A stretch of DNA of 64,000 nucleotides from positions 62,001-126,000 of the forward strand of contig JAIPAM010000001.1 in NCBI GenBank assembly GCA_021740105.1. Reading direction: 5' to 3'. This stretch comes from Flavobacterium sp. (GTDB lineage Bacteria > Bacteroidota > Bacteroidia > Flavobacteriales > Flavobacteriaceae). Positions 44,401 to 53,130 of the stretch are shown piece by piece; the first letter of the stretch is position 1, and every line of letters begins with the position of its first letter. The notes under the pieces were generated by a model. It was not told the origin of the DNA. It searched no databases and worked only from the letters and a program-made list of their open reading frames with translations. A program made the position numbers and the translations under genes.

Positions 44401-47400
44401 GATAAAAATTCTGAGTAAAGTCATTTCCGAATCTAATAAAACCGATCATTTGGTCATTTTGCAACGGAGTAGGATCTGATGGTGAAGGAAGTGCTTCAGC
44501 GTGCAAAAACATTTTTAGTTTATTGAATTGACGCATATCAACACTTACATTTTTAAAAACCGCTCTTGAATCACCTGGTTGCAATCCGTCGCCTCCCACT
44601 CTCATCGCTAAAGACTGTTCGTTTTGATTGATCACTGAATTATTATTGAACAATTGTTCTCTAACCACCCCCGGAGGTGACACATAACGAATCGGACTTC
44701 TATTGCCGTTCTCTTGAATATTTACAGTAAGTACATCTAAGTCTGTATTGTCATCTGAGGGATTAGTATCTGCTGCATCAAGTGTATTAATATAGCGTCT
44801 CCACTCTCCACGAACTAAATCTAAAGCACCAAAACGTACTACCATATTATCATTAAAACCAGTCATGAACATACGCATATAGCTAATCGATCTAAAATCT
44901 GAAATTCCTCCAATTGTATTTTCGGGTTGAGAAATTGGAATTTTAAACTGGATCCATCTTGCCCGAGTTGGATTGGCACCGGTTGGTAAATTGGATGCAT
45001 CGGTCTCTCTAATATCCGTTACATATCGGTCAACTCCAATAGTCATATTTCTATGTAAATCAATGCTGTATTCAAAATACGCATTAATAGTATTCATGGT
45101 ATTATCACGATTAATGTCTTCCACATCCGGAAGTGTGGTGGATCCTCTGCTAACGTCGGTTACGTCAATTGGTGAATTTCCTTGGGTTCCATTATAATTT
45201 TTATAACGGTCAATCACAGTTCCTTCGGCAGCAAAATAATACTCATAATCATCGGCTGAAGGATCAGGAAAACCAGAGAAGTTAGGGAATTTTGACGCTT
45301 CTTCAGTATTGCTTAATCCGTCTAAACCAATATCTTGACTCGACCTATTGGCTGGATTGGTATCAAATGCATAAATTAAAGATTGTGAAGCAGGAACATT
45401 TCCCCAAATAGGCTGAGGAGAAACTAAAACCTGATCCGCACCAAGTCCGTTTTCAAATTGCTTTCTTCCGTCTTTTAAAACATCTTCTGATATAGATCCT
45501 AAGTTAAAATATATTTTTCCGGTGTTATTAGGGGATGCTTCACTTGATGAATTTCCTGGATCATAATAAGGGTCTAATAACCAAAATTGCAAATATTCAA
45601 CATTACTTTGTTCGAAATTGGTAGCGCTCAACGACCGCATGATTCCCCCAAAGTTACTTTGTGGATTAGGCAACTCATTTGTTGTGGCAGCGGAAGGATT
45701 GTAATTGTATGCTCCTCTTTCTTTTGGATAATAGACAAGATCTAATGTGTTTACAACTTGTGTTTGTCCAATTGCAATATCTGTAACGGGGTAAAGTTCG
45801 TCACTGTAAATTCTTCTTGTAGCATTCAATGAAATGTCTTGAATTGAAACTCCCGAAGGTCGTGAGGCGTAAAATGTTGGATCTATACTGTACCAAGATA
45901 ATTTAGCTCTTTTATATCCATAACTAAGATCGGTTGCGGTTGCGTTAAAATCGTAGCTACTTCTAATTGATTTCTCAGGCGTAGATGACAAAGTCCATGA
46001 AAATGGGGATCTCATGTCTATTGATGTTTGTGATCCTTCAAAATCATCAACATAAATAGTCGACTCTCCTTGAAATTTATCTCCATCAGGGGTATCTGGT
46101 TTTAAAAAGGCAACTTCTCCTCGAAAAGATAAATTGGAGGCTACATCGGTATCTACATTCGGCAATTTATTAACTAGCCTTGTAAAGAAAGGTACTTCAG
46201 TAGAAAAATTAGTGTTAAAACCAAAAATGGTATTGTTAACTGACTCTTGTCCATAACTTGATTTTTGGGTAAATGGCTTTTCAGACATTTTTAAAAAAGT
46301 CCCGCCTACCATAAACTTCTCAGAAATTTTATGTTCTACATTGAAACCAAAGAATCTTCTGGTTTGTTGACCAAAAACAGCATTATTTTCTAATGAAACT
46401 TTAATTTCAGAATTGGAGGCTTGAAGAGACGGATCTAAAATTTGCACTCTACCCAATTGATAATTTACACTATAATCTACTCCTTCAACCAATAAACGTC
46501 CACCTGCGGTAACCACAACCGATCCTCTAGGAACGTTAAAAGCTCCAATAGAAATGCCATCACCACCTGTGGATTTGAATTTACCTCTTAATTGAAATTT
46601 ATTTTTTTCACTGTCTTGTAATGCCGTTGCTTGCGTTTGGCGGTACATGTTTCTGTAAACATATTTTGTTTGATTGGCATTGTAATTACCAACATTATAA
46701 TCTTCTATATTATTATTTCTTAATTTCTCAAATAAGTGTTTTCCAAATGGCTCAACAGTGGTAAATATTATCCTACCATTTTGAGTGTCTACTGTTAGAC
46801 CTGGTATAAAATCAAAAAAACCGTCACCTCCGGTTTGCGGATCATTGTTAAAGTTTAATTTATCAACGTTGAAAACTTTCAATAAAGGCGTACTAGTTAC
46901 AAGATCTTGAGGTTGAGGAAGGGGTGGAACTAAATTAATGTAGTTTAAAGGCGAAGGATCTGTATATAATATATTGAATCTAAAATCGGTTTGTTGCAAT
47001 TGAAAAGCCCCAGGAATTTGATATATATTTTTCATCATCAAGTTCCAAATAGGGGTGGTAACCCGTGTGGTAGGATTTTCTACACTTGTTAAATTGCTTT
47101 TCAGCATTTTTAATAGTAAACTTTGAGTTGAAACAGAAGTTGGTTGGGTTGAGCCTGGTGTTGTACTTCCAGTTTCAGTAGCTTGAACACCATCGGTTCC
47201 AAATTCTCCTACCTGGTAAACGACATCTCCAATTGTATACTGAAAGGCCACGGCCAAAACCTCGTCATTAGCCAATTTTTGTTGTAACGAGATATAACCC
47301 AACTGTGGATGAAACGTAAATTCCGAAGAAGTTAATTTCCTTGCGTTTTCCAATTTAGAATAATCTTGTCCTTCGCTTACAGTTACTCCGTTAAACCCGG

Positions 47401-48670
47401 AACTAGCAGTTACGATTTCTCTAATGTTGCTATTTAATCTACCGCCATTATCTATTAATGCGGGATCGTATTTGTTATTTTTATTGTCGGCAGGACTATT
47501 TGGTGGCGCAATAAAAAACCCCGTTGATGGGTTTGCAACTACAATTTCATTATTATTAAAACCGGTAATTGGAGATTCCCCTAAATCCTGAAGTGCGATA
47601 ATATTTCTTAAATTATTATTAGTTGTAGTTACCCTATTTTGTCTATTGGTAATCCAAGCCTCAACTCTAGTTATTTGAACTCTACTATTTATATACGGGT
47701 AATTTTTAAGCGATTCATCGTATTTATTTCTAAAATATTGCGAAAGGAAGAAATGGCGATCAGCATCGTAATCCAAGGCAAATAATTCAAACTCTTGAAC
47801 CGTTCCGCCCCCTTGGGAAGTTACCGATTTGGTTTGAGATCTCTGTTCAGAGAAAACTCCAGTCACGGTGGTTTTACCAAACTGTAGTTGCGCTTTTACC
47901 CCAAATAAACTCTGAGCTCCTCGAATTAAAGAGGTGTTTAATGGCATGCTTACATTTCCAACTTCTATCTTTTGGATAATATCATCTTCATTGGCTTTGT
48001 AATCTGGATTGTATTCTAACTTAATTAAATTTTGAAATGCAAAAGTGGATTGCGTATCGTAATTGGCATTTACATTTAATCGAGTTCCAACTTTACCCAT
48101 TAAGCTCATGCTAATCCTTTGATTAAAATCAAAAGTGGTATTTGAGGCATTTTGAGTGGAAAATGAAGGATTGTCTTGCTTAGTATAACGAACACCAAGA
48201 TCCATTTCCACAGATCCAGTTGGTTTTACATCGATAGTATTTCCTCCAAATATGGTTTCAAAAAAACTATTATTTACATAATATTTTGGTAATAAATCTT
48301 TTTTAGCTTCTTCAGAACCCTTTTTTACTCCATCTATCGCGTCTAATTTTTTCTTGTAATAATTACGAATCGATTCTTTCAAAACCATCGCTTCGTATTC
48401 TTTTGGAGTAAGAAATTTAGGGTAATTTATGGAATAGCCCGCAATGGTACTTGTAAATATATAGCGATCTGATTTGGGATCGTAAACATATAAATTCACT
48501 ACACTTGGCGGGTTATTTAATCCAAGTTGTCCCACAGAAAAACCCATCTTTGTTGAGTCCTGAACAGGAGGATTATTTTGAGCTAGTGCTATAAAACCAG
48601 AAAAAAATATCAGTAAAAAGATACTTATTTTTAATATTATTTTACTGCTTTTTATATATAAAGTTTTCAA
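41417..48670 (-). CDS. sprA: SprA, type IX secretion outer-membrane translocon
   Basis: 2417 residues with a signal peptide ending near FIALAQ. SprA is the very large (about 36-strand) outer-membrane barrel through which type IX cargo passes, also required for gliding motility. Two conserved regions are recognisable: the N-terminal part (GSVEMDLGVRYTKQDNPSF, FDFNQRISMSLMGKVGTRL, SLFGVKAQLQFGKTTVTGVF, quoted in parts) and the middle (EVAFLKPDTPDGDKFQGEST, YVDDFEGSQTSIDMRSPFSW). Length, order of aromatic strands and the C-terminal FTLRYNFGN fit the family. It starts 3 bases after the ruvA stop and is probably co-transcribed with ruvA. It is the largest gene of the window. Confidence 0.97.
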   Translation of the reverse strand: MKTLYIKSSKIILKISIFLLIFFSGFIALAQNNPPVQDSTKMGFSVGQLGLNNPPSVVNLYVYDPKSDRYIFTSTIAGYSINYPKFLTPKEYEAMVLKESIRNYYKKKLDAIDGVKKGSEEAKKDLLPKYYVNNSFFETIFGGNTIDVKPTGSVEMDLGVRYTKQDNPSFSTQNASNTTFDFNQRISMSLMGKVGTRLNVNANYDTQSTFAFQNLIKLEYNPDYKANEDDIIQKIEVGNVSMPLNTSLIRGAQSLFGVKAQLQFGKTTVTGVFSEQRSQTKSVTSQGGGTVQEFELFALDYDADRHFFLSQYFRNKYDESLKNYPYINSRVQITRVEAWITNRQNRVTTTNNNLRNIIALQDLGESPITGFNNNEIVVANPSTGFFIAPPNSPADNKNNKYDPALIDNGGRLNSNIREIVTASSGFNGVTVSEGQDYSKLENARKLTSSEFTFHPQLGYISLQQKLANDEVLAVAFQYTIGDVVYQVGEFGTDGVQATETGSTTPGSTQPTSVSTQSLLLKMLKSNLTSVENPTTRVTTPIWNLMMKNIYQIPGAFQLQQTDFRFNILYTDPSPLNYINLVPPLPQPQDLVTSTPLLKVFNVDKLNFNNDPQTGGDGFFDFIPGLTVDTQNGRIIFTTVEPFGKHLFEKLRNNNIEDYNVGNYNANQTKYVYRNMYRQTQATALQDSEKNKFQLRGKFKSTGGDGISIGAFNVPRGSVVVTAGGRLLVEGVDYSVNYQLGRVQILDPSLQASNSEIKVSLENNAVFGQQTRRFFGFNVEHKISEKFMVGGTFLKMSEKPFTQKSSYGQESVNNTIFGFNTNFSTEVPFFTRLVNKLPNVDTDVASNLSFRGEVAFLKPDTPDGDKFQGESTIYVDDFEGSQTSIDMRSPFSWTLSSTPEKSIRSSYDFNATATDLSYGYKRAKLSWYSIDPTFYASRPSGVSIQDISLNATRRIYSDELYPVTDIAIGQTQVVNTLDLVYYPKERGAYNYNPSAATTNELPNPQSNFGGIMRSLSATNFEQSNVEYLQFWLLDPYYDPGNSSSEASPNNTGKIYFNLGSISEDVLKDGRKQFENGLGADQVLVSPQPIWGNVPASQSLIYAFDTNPANRSSQDIGLDGLSNTEEASKFPNFSGFPDPSADDYEYYFAAEGTVIDRYKNYNGTQGNSPIDVTDVSRGSTTLPDVEDINRDNTMNTINAYFEYSIDLHRNMTIGVDRYVTDIRETDASNLPTGANPTRARWIQFKIPISQPENTIGGISDFRSISYMRMFMTGFNDNMVVRFGALDLVRGEWRRYINTLDAADTNPSDDNTDLDVLTVNIQENGNRSPIRYVSPPGVVREQLFNNNSVINQNEQSLAMRVGGDGLQPGDSRAVFKNVSVDMRQFNKLKMFLHAEALPSPSDPTPLQNDQMIGFIRFGNDFTQNFYQVEIPLKVTPEGASSPEEIWPELNEINLPLDLLTKLKVLALGGNAPAEDINGIRFIDDDILDPSLATNTNRGKLRLGIRGNPNFGLVRTLMVGVKNKATNTSNIRGEVWFNELRLAEMDNEGGMAAVVSLDTNLADLATVSASSKKSTVGFGALEQGPNERSREDLFQYNVVTNLSIGKLLPKKWGINLPFNYAVGEETITPEYDPFNQDIRLQQLLDITSNQAERDNIRNRAIDYTKRRSINFIGVKKERGEKQKPHIYDPENLTLSYSYNEVERHNFEIESYEDKQVNTTVDYAYTFQPKPFEPFKKTKIFKKSDYWKLLSDFNFNYLPSNISFSTNIIRQYNRQEFRQVEVAGIGLDPLYRRNFLFNYQYGFNYNLTKALKFNFTASSNNIVRNYINDNNVPDNTVTIWDNYLDVGDPNQHTQQLTMNYDLPINKIPLFSFIKSTYSYTGNYSWLKSSQALTSIDATDGTLYNLGNTIQNSAAQKLNTSFNMESFYRYIGLVKTAKKPVQQTPKKAPVPGQKVISNQPQQNVSDDNLFIAGLRGILTSVKNVQINYTENKGTALPGYLPGLGFLGTSKPTLGFVFGAQDDVRFEAAKNGWLTNYPEFNQNFTQVTNKALNITANIDLFPDFKIDLTADRTYADNFSEQYDVSAGQYNSRSPYNTGNFAISTIMIKTAFRNSDINQSSAFDDFRGNRIIIANRLAEQYYNNTTFPRDAEGYPAGFGKNSQAVLLPSFLAAYTGAISDKIGESAKGVSLSAFRDFPIPNWTAKYSGLMRYEFFKENFKRFSIQHSYRSSYTINSFRSNLDYNLNPNGLDKGGNFFNKIIIGNVNLVEQFNPLVRVDFELKNSMKFLAEMKKDRALSMSFDNNLLTEVSGVEFVVGMGYRFKDVTISSKFADNAQGVLKGDINIKGDFSYRNNQTIVRYLDYNNNQLAGGQNLWSARITADYSLSKNLTTIFYYDHTFSKAVISTSFPMTNIRAGFTLRYNFGN

Positions 48671-48673
48671 GAA

Positions 48674-49255
48674 TTATAAGTTTTTTAATGCTAATTTGAT
48701 GATGTTTTCTACGGTAGCTTCCGGGTTCTCTTTCACAATTTTTTCCACCACTCTTTCGCTAGATTTTCTAACAAATCCCAAAACCTCCAAAGCAGATAAC
48801 GCTTCATCTTTATTTGTATTGTTTTGAATCATAGAAACTTCGTCTAAATCATACAATTTTAACACTTTATCCTTTAAATCTAATAATACTCTTTGCGCTG
48901 TTTTACTTCCAATGCCCTTAATTGATTGAATAGTAACAAGGTCTCCAGAGGCAATTGCCTGAATAATTTGTTTTGGTTCTAATGATGAAAGCATCGTTCT
49001 AGCAATGCTTGCGCCAATACCAGAAACGGAAAGTAACATTTTAAAAATCTCACGTTCTGATTTCTCTACAAATCCGAAAAGGGTATGTGAATCTTCTTTT
49101 ATTTGAAGATAAGTAAACAGTTTAATAGCTTCAGAATTTGGTAAGAGCGAATAGGTATGTAACGAAATGTTTACATGGTAACCTACGCCATTACAATCAA
49201 TAATGACTTCTGTTGGATTTTTCTCTACTAATTTCCCTTGTAAGTGTGCTATCAT
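48674..49255 (-). CDS. ruvA: Holliday junction branch-migration protein RuvA
   Basis: 193 residues. RuvA binds four-way junctions as a tetramer and loads the RuvB motor. The OB-fold N-terminus (MIAHLQGKLVEKNPTEVIID), the YTYLQIKEDSHTLFGF-like strand (FTYLQIKEDSHTLFGF), and two helix-hairpin-helix motifs (LLSVSGIGASIA, IQSIKGIGSKTAQRVLLDL) are clear, with the small RuvB-binding C-terminal domain at about 145-193. A -7 box 17 bases upstream of the start gives it its own promoter. ruvB lies 4 kb away. Confidence 0.97.
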   Translation of the reverse strand: MIAHLQGKLVEKNPTEVIIDCNGVGYHVNISLHTYSLLPNSEAIKLFTYLQIKEDSHTLFGFVEKSEREIFKMLLSVSGIGASIARTMLSSLEPKQIIQAIASGDLVTIQSIKGIGSKTAQRVLLDLKDKVLKLYDLDEVSMIQNNTNKDEALSALEVLGFVRKSSERVVEKIVKENPEATVENIIKLALKNL

Positions 49256-49271
49256 TTTATAAAGTAATTTC

Positions 49272-49279
49272 CAAATATA
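49272..49279 (-). promoter_or_regulatory. Putative -7 box for ruvA-sprA
   Basis: Minus strand reads TATATTTG, an exact TAnnTTTG match, ending 17 bases before the ruvA ATG at 49255. No -33 TTG is visible at usual spacing. Confidence 0.4.
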
Positions 49280-49338
49280 AGAAAAATCTTCTACACTATA
49301 TTTTGTATTGTTCTAATTAAACCTGGTGATTATTCTAA

Positions 49339-51624
49339 TTACTTTGGTCTATTTCTCTTTTCTTTTTCTTGAGCATCAACAACTGCTACCGCTACCATAT
49401 TTACCATTTCCTCAACACTTGCGCCCAATTGGAAAATGTGAACTGGTTTGTCCATTCCTAACATAATTGGACCAATAGAATCTACTTTATACAATTCTTT
49501 AAGTAATTTATAGGTAATATTCGCCGATTCCAAATTTGGAAATATTAAGGTATTTACTTTTTTTCCAGCTAGTTTAGAAAAAGGAAATTTGTCTTTTAAC
49601 ATTTCAGAATTTAGTGCAAAATCCGCTTGAATTTCACCATCTACTTGAAGTTCAGGGTGGTTTTCATGTAAGAATTTTACTGCATCTCTAACTTTATTGG
49701 CACTTGGATTTGAAGAAGAACCAAAATTTGAAAATGAAATCATTGCAATTACTGGTTCTATTCCAAACATCCGAACAGTTTTTGCTGTCATCAAAGCAAT
49801 TTTAGCTAAATCATCAGCAGATGGATTTGGATTAATTGCAGTGTCCGATAAAAACATGGGACCGCGATTGGTCATCATCATGTTGGTGGTAGCCACTAAT
49901 GAAATTCCAGGAGCTTTATCAATTAATTGTAAAATTGGTTTTATTACAGACGGATAACTTCTTGAATATCCTGTTACCATAGCATCAGCGTGCCCTTGAT
50001 TGACCATCATTGCAGCAAAATAATTTCGCTCTCGCATCCATTTTTGGGAATCTAAAAGAGAAATTCCACGTCTTTGTCTTGAATTCCAAAAAATGTCAGC
50101 ATATTCATTTCTCCTTTTATCTTCCTCATTCGTTTTTGGATCATAGATCGGAACTTCAGCAAGGAATCCAATTTCTTCTTTTAACTCTAATATAATTTCT
50201 TTATTTCCCAATAATATTGGAAAGGCAATATTGTCTTCAAATGCAATTTGTGCTGCTTTTAAAACATCCAAGTGATCCGCTTCCGCAAATACCACTCTTT
50301 TAGGTTCCGTTTTGGCTCTATTAGCTAGCAATCGAACCATTTTATTATCAGATCCTAATCGGTCTAATAATTCCTCTTCATATTTCTGCCAATCTAAAAT
50401 AGGATTTAAAGCCACTCCCGATTCCATTGCCGCTCTAGCTACCGCAGGGGCAACTGTAGAAATTAATCTAGGATCAAATGGTTTTGGGATGATATAATCT
50501 CGGCCAAAAATTAGTTTGGTTTCTCCATAAGCAATATTGACTTGTTCTGGAACCGACTCTTTTGCTAAAGCAGCTAAAGCTTCAACAGCAGCCATTTTCA
50601 TAGCTTCATTTATTTTGGTCGCACGAACATCTAAAGCTCCTCTAAAAATATAAGGAAATCCAAGTACATTATTCACCTGGTTCGGATTGTCCGACCTTCC
50701 AGTGGCCATAATTATGTCTTCTCGCGTTGAAATAGCAAGGTCATAATCAATTTCAGGAATTGGATTGGCCATTGCAAAAACAATTGGATCTTTTGCCATT
50801 CCAAGTAACATATCTGGCGATAATATATTTCCCGCAGATAATCCTAAAAATACATCAGTTCCTATAAGCGCCTCTTTTAAATTAGTTTTTTTGGAACCAT
50901 GAGAATATCTTTTTTGTAAGTCTGATAAATCTGTTCTATCACTTGACAACACCCCTTCTTTGTCAAACATAATAATATTTTCGGGTTTTACTCCCAATAA
51001 AACATATAAATTGGCACAAGCTAAAGCGGCAGAACCAGCTCCAGAAATAACGATTTTTACCTTTTCAATTTTTTTATCAGCTAATTCTAAAGCATTCAAT
51101 AAGGCAGCAGAGGAAATAATTGCGGTACCGTGTTGATCGTCATGCATCACTGGAATATTCAATTCTTCAACCAACCGTCTTTCAATTTCAAAAGATTCTG
51201 GCGCTTTAATATCCTCTAAATTTATTCCTCCAAAAGTGGGTGCAATGTTCTTAACTGTGGCAATAAATGCTTCAATGTCCTTGGTATCAACTTCAATATC
51301 AAAAACATCAATGTCGGCGAATATTTTAAACAACAATGCTTTTCCTTCCATTACTGGTTTTGAAGCTTCTGGACCGATATCTCCCAATCCTAAAACGGCA
51401 GTTCCATTGGTGATTACTGCAACTAAATTTCCTTTGGAAGTATACTTATATACGTTGTTAACGTCTTTGACAATTTCTAAACAAGGTTCAGCTACACCTG
51501 GAGAGTAGGCTAAAGATAAATCTCTTTGAGTTGCATATTTTTTGGTAGGTACCACTTGGATTTTTCCAGGTGTAGGTTTCGCGTGATATAGTAGTGCTTC
51601 TCTTCTTTTATTGTAATTATCCAT
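49339..51624 (-). CDS. maeB: NADP-dependent malic enzyme with phosphotransacetylase-like domain
   Basis: 761 residues, the MaeB two-domain type. It oxidatively decarboxylates malate to pyruvate, making NADPH. The malic enzyme part (about 1-400) shows SLAYSPGVAEPC, NGTAVLGLGDIGPEASKPVMEGKALLFK (quoted as NGTAVLGLGDIGPEASK), MHDDQHGTAI and the nucleotide loop SGAGSAALACANL. The C-terminal 330 residues resemble phosphotransacetylase (FAEADHLDVLKAAQ, ADAMVTGYSRSYP, GPMFLSDTAINPNP); in characterised MaeB proteins this part is regulatory and binds acetyl-CoA. A good promoter lies upstream. Confidence 0.96.
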   Translation of the reverse strand: MDNYNKRREALLYHAKPTPGKIQVVPTKKYATQRDLSLAYSPGVAEPCLEIVKDVNNVYKYTSKGNLVAVITNGTAVLGLGDIGPEASKPVMEGKALLFKIFADIDVFDIEVDTKDIEAFIATVKNIAPTFGGINLEDIKAPESFEIERRLVEELNIPVMHDDQHGTAIISSAALLNALELADKKIEKVKIVISGAGSAALACANLYVLLGVKPENIIMFDKEGVLSSDRTDLSDLQKRYSHGSKKTNLKEALIGTDVFLGLSAGNILSPDMLLGMAKDPIVFAMANPIPEIDYDLAISTREDIIMATGRSDNPNQVNNVLGFPYIFRGALDVRATKINEAMKMAAVEALAALAKESVPEQVNIAYGETKLIFGRDYIIPKPFDPRLISTVAPAVARAAMESGVALNPILDWQKYEEELLDRLGSDNKMVRLLANRAKTEPKRVVFAEADHLDVLKAAQIAFEDNIAFPILLGNKEIILELKEEIGFLAEVPIYDPKTNEEDKRRNEYADIFWNSRQRRGISLLDSQKWMRERNYFAAMMVNQGHADAMVTGYSRSYPSVIKPILQLIDKAPGISLVATTNMMMTNRGPMFLSDTAINPNPSADDLAKIALMTAKTVRMFGIEPVIAMISFSNFGSSSNPSANKVRDAVKFLHENHPELQVDGEIQADFALNSEMLKDKFPFSKLAGKKVNTLIFPNLESANITYKLLKELYKVDSIGPIMLGMDKPVHIFQLGASVEEMVNMVAVAVVDAQEKEKRNRPK

Positions 51625-51645
51625 TTCAATGTTAATTTTTCAACA

Positions 51646-51674
51646 CAAAGATAAAAGTTAGAATTGAATTACAA
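51646..51674 (-). promoter_or_regulatory. Promoter of maeB
   Basis: Minus strand: TTG (51674-51672), 18-base spacer, exact -7 box TATCTTTG (51653-51646), 22 bases ahead of the maeB ATG. Confidence 0.55.
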
Positions 51675-51750
51675 CCTCTTTACTGCGTTTAGTTTTATTA
51701 AAATTCGGTAAAATAATGGCTGAATCAAGCACTAAAAATTTAAAATAAAA

Positions 51751-52611
51751 TTACTTAATAAAATTGATGTTCCTTTTAAAACCTTCAAATTTTGTTCTTT
51801 TAACTGCTGAATTTTTGAAAACTGATTTAAAAGTTTCTTCTGTAATTTCTTCCCAGTCTGTTTTGGTCATTGACAAAATTTCTGGATTTGGATTAAAAAG
51901 GGGTTCGTTATGGGGTTTTGAAAATTTATTCCACGGGCAAACATCTTGACAAATATCACAACCGAAAGCCCAATCATCAAATTTTCCTTTCATTTCAGCA
52001 GGAATATTATCTTTAAGTTCGATTGTAAAATAGGAAATGCACTTACTCCCATCAACAATATAAGGGGCAACTATAGCTTCTGTAGGACACGAGTCAATAC
52101 AAGCGGTGCAGGTTCCACAATGATCGGTAATTACGTGATCGTACTCTAGTTCGAGATCAATTATAAGTTCCGCAATAAAATAAAAAGAACCAACTTGCTG
52201 CGTCAATAAATTACTATTTTTCCCAATCCACCCCAGGCCGCTTTTGGCAGCCCAAGCTTTGTCCAAAATTGGTGCAGAATCTACGAAGGCTCGGCCATCA
52301 ACGGCTCCTATATTTTCTTGAATTGAGAATAATAATTCCTTCAGTTTATCTTTAATTACAGAATGATAATCTTGTCCGTAGGCGTATTTTGAAATTTTGT
52401 AGCTCTCTTGATTTTGAATTTCTGAAGGATAATAATTCAATAAAAGTGACACCACACTTTTGGCTCCATCAACCAATAAAGTTGGATTGAGGCGTTTGTC
52501 AAAATTGTTTTCCATGTAGGACATTTGTCCGTGTTGGTTCTTGTTCAACCAATTTTCCAATCTTGGTGCTTCTTGTTCCAAAAAACCAGCTTTGGATATA
52601 CCACAAGCCAA
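51751..52611 (-). CDS. queG: Epoxyqueuosine reductase, start codon lost or unusual
   Basis: 286 residues if read from TTG 52611. QueG reduces epoxyqueuosine to queuosine in tRNA, using cobalamin and two [4Fe-4S] clusters. The ferredoxin-like motifs [18 protein letters not shown] and [14 protein letters not shown] hold both cluster ligands; [20 protein letters not shown] and the [12 protein letters not shown] segment are typical. The family's N-terminus is nevertheless encoded further upstream in the same frame: codons 52659-52612 read [16 protein letters not shown]. Between the in-frame stop at 52680-52678 and 52611 there is no ATG, GTG or TTG, only CTG, ATC, ATA and ATT. The real start may be a rare codon, or the gene may make a protein short by about 17 residues. 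The 5' end is duplicated just upstream. Confidence 0.88.
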   Translation of the reverse strand: MACGISKAGFLEQEAPRLENWLNKNQHGQMSYMENNFDKRLNPTLLVDGAKSVVSLLLNYYPSEIQNQESYKISKYAYGQDYHSVIKDKLKELLFSIQENIGAVDGRAFVDSAPILDKAWAAKSGLGWIGKNSNLLTQQVGSFYFIAELIIDLELEYDHVITDHCGTCTACIDSCPTEAIVAPYIVDGSKCISYFTIELKDNIPAEMKGKFDDWAFGCDICQDVCPWNKFSKPHNEPLFNPNPEILSMTKTDWEEITEETFKSVFKNSAVKRTKFEGFKRNINFIK

Positions 52612-52639
52612 AAACCCGAGGCGCTTGGCTTCGGATTTA

Positions 52640-52719
52640 ATGAACTGAGTATAATTTATGATTTTAGATTTCAGATTTTAGATTTTTATGAACTGAGTAT
52701 AATTTATGATTTTAGATTT
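52640..52719. repeat. 48-bp tandem duplication covering the queG 5' end
   Basis: The 32 bases at 52640-52671 recur exactly at 52688-52719, an offset of 48 bases. The repeated unit contains the codons for INYTQFIK of queG plus AT-rich words of the form ATTTTAGATTT. The upstream copy is in the same frame as queG but ends in a stop. Additional TAGATTT words fill the gap between the two copies. Confidence 0.85.
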
Positions 52720-53092
52720 TAGATTTTGAGATTAGTGCATTAACCCTGTCTTTAATAGTTTTCATGGAACTGACAAAAATTGCTGTTAATTCATTCCCCT
52801 CTTTCCATATTCCATCAACCTGAGATTTGTTTACCCATTCTTTTTGTAGAATAATTTCTAACCAAAATAAAGTTTCATCGGATTCTTCAATTACTATTGA
52901 CATTTTAGCAATAAATTCTCTATCGCTTCTAGCTCTGCAAACTGCTCTATAATTTGCACCAACTGAAGTTCCACTTCTTACAATTTGATTAGAAACAGCC
53001 CTACCAGAAATTGTATTTGGCAGCATTTCAACAAGATCTAAAATTGCAATTGAATATTTTTTTGTTCTATTCTTAAGTTCGTTTGAATCCAT
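52712..53092 (-). CDS. Four-helix-bundle protein (S23 / IVP family)
   Basis: 126 residues. The family signature is clear: LPNTISGRAVSNQIVRSGTSVGANYRAVCRARS (quoted as RAVSNQIVRSGTSVGANY), then FIAKMSIVIEESDETLFWLE. Such proteins were first noticed in intervening sequences of 23S rRNA genes and are widespread as single genes in Bacteroidota; no function is established. Here the gene lies between ruvB and queG, and its 3' end runs into the ATTTTAGATTT repeats. The position suggests that it was inserted into an older ruvB-queG region; this is inference. Confidence 0.9.
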   Translation of the reverse strand: MDSNELKNRTKKYSIAILDLVEMLPNTISGRAVSNQIVRSGTSVGANYRAVCRARSDREFIAKMSIVIEESDETLFWLEIILQKEWVNKSQVDGIWKEGNELTAIFVSSMKTIKDRVNALISKSKI

Positions 53093-53130
53093 AAATTAAT
53101 ATTCTACAATCTTAAATCAAATATCTTCAA

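Noticed and set aside
43827..44402. 191-codon open frame on the plus strand opposite sprA
   Set aside because: It lies wholly inside sprA on the other strand, has no promoter or family features, and its composition is what the complement of a long coding region gives. The same holds for the other long antisense frames in maeB, ctaD and actB.
52620..52735. The ATTTTAGATTT repeats as a CRISPR or an attachment site
   Set aside because: The repeats are short, low in complexity and not separated by unique spacers. They fit slippage or a duplication at the queG 5' end better.
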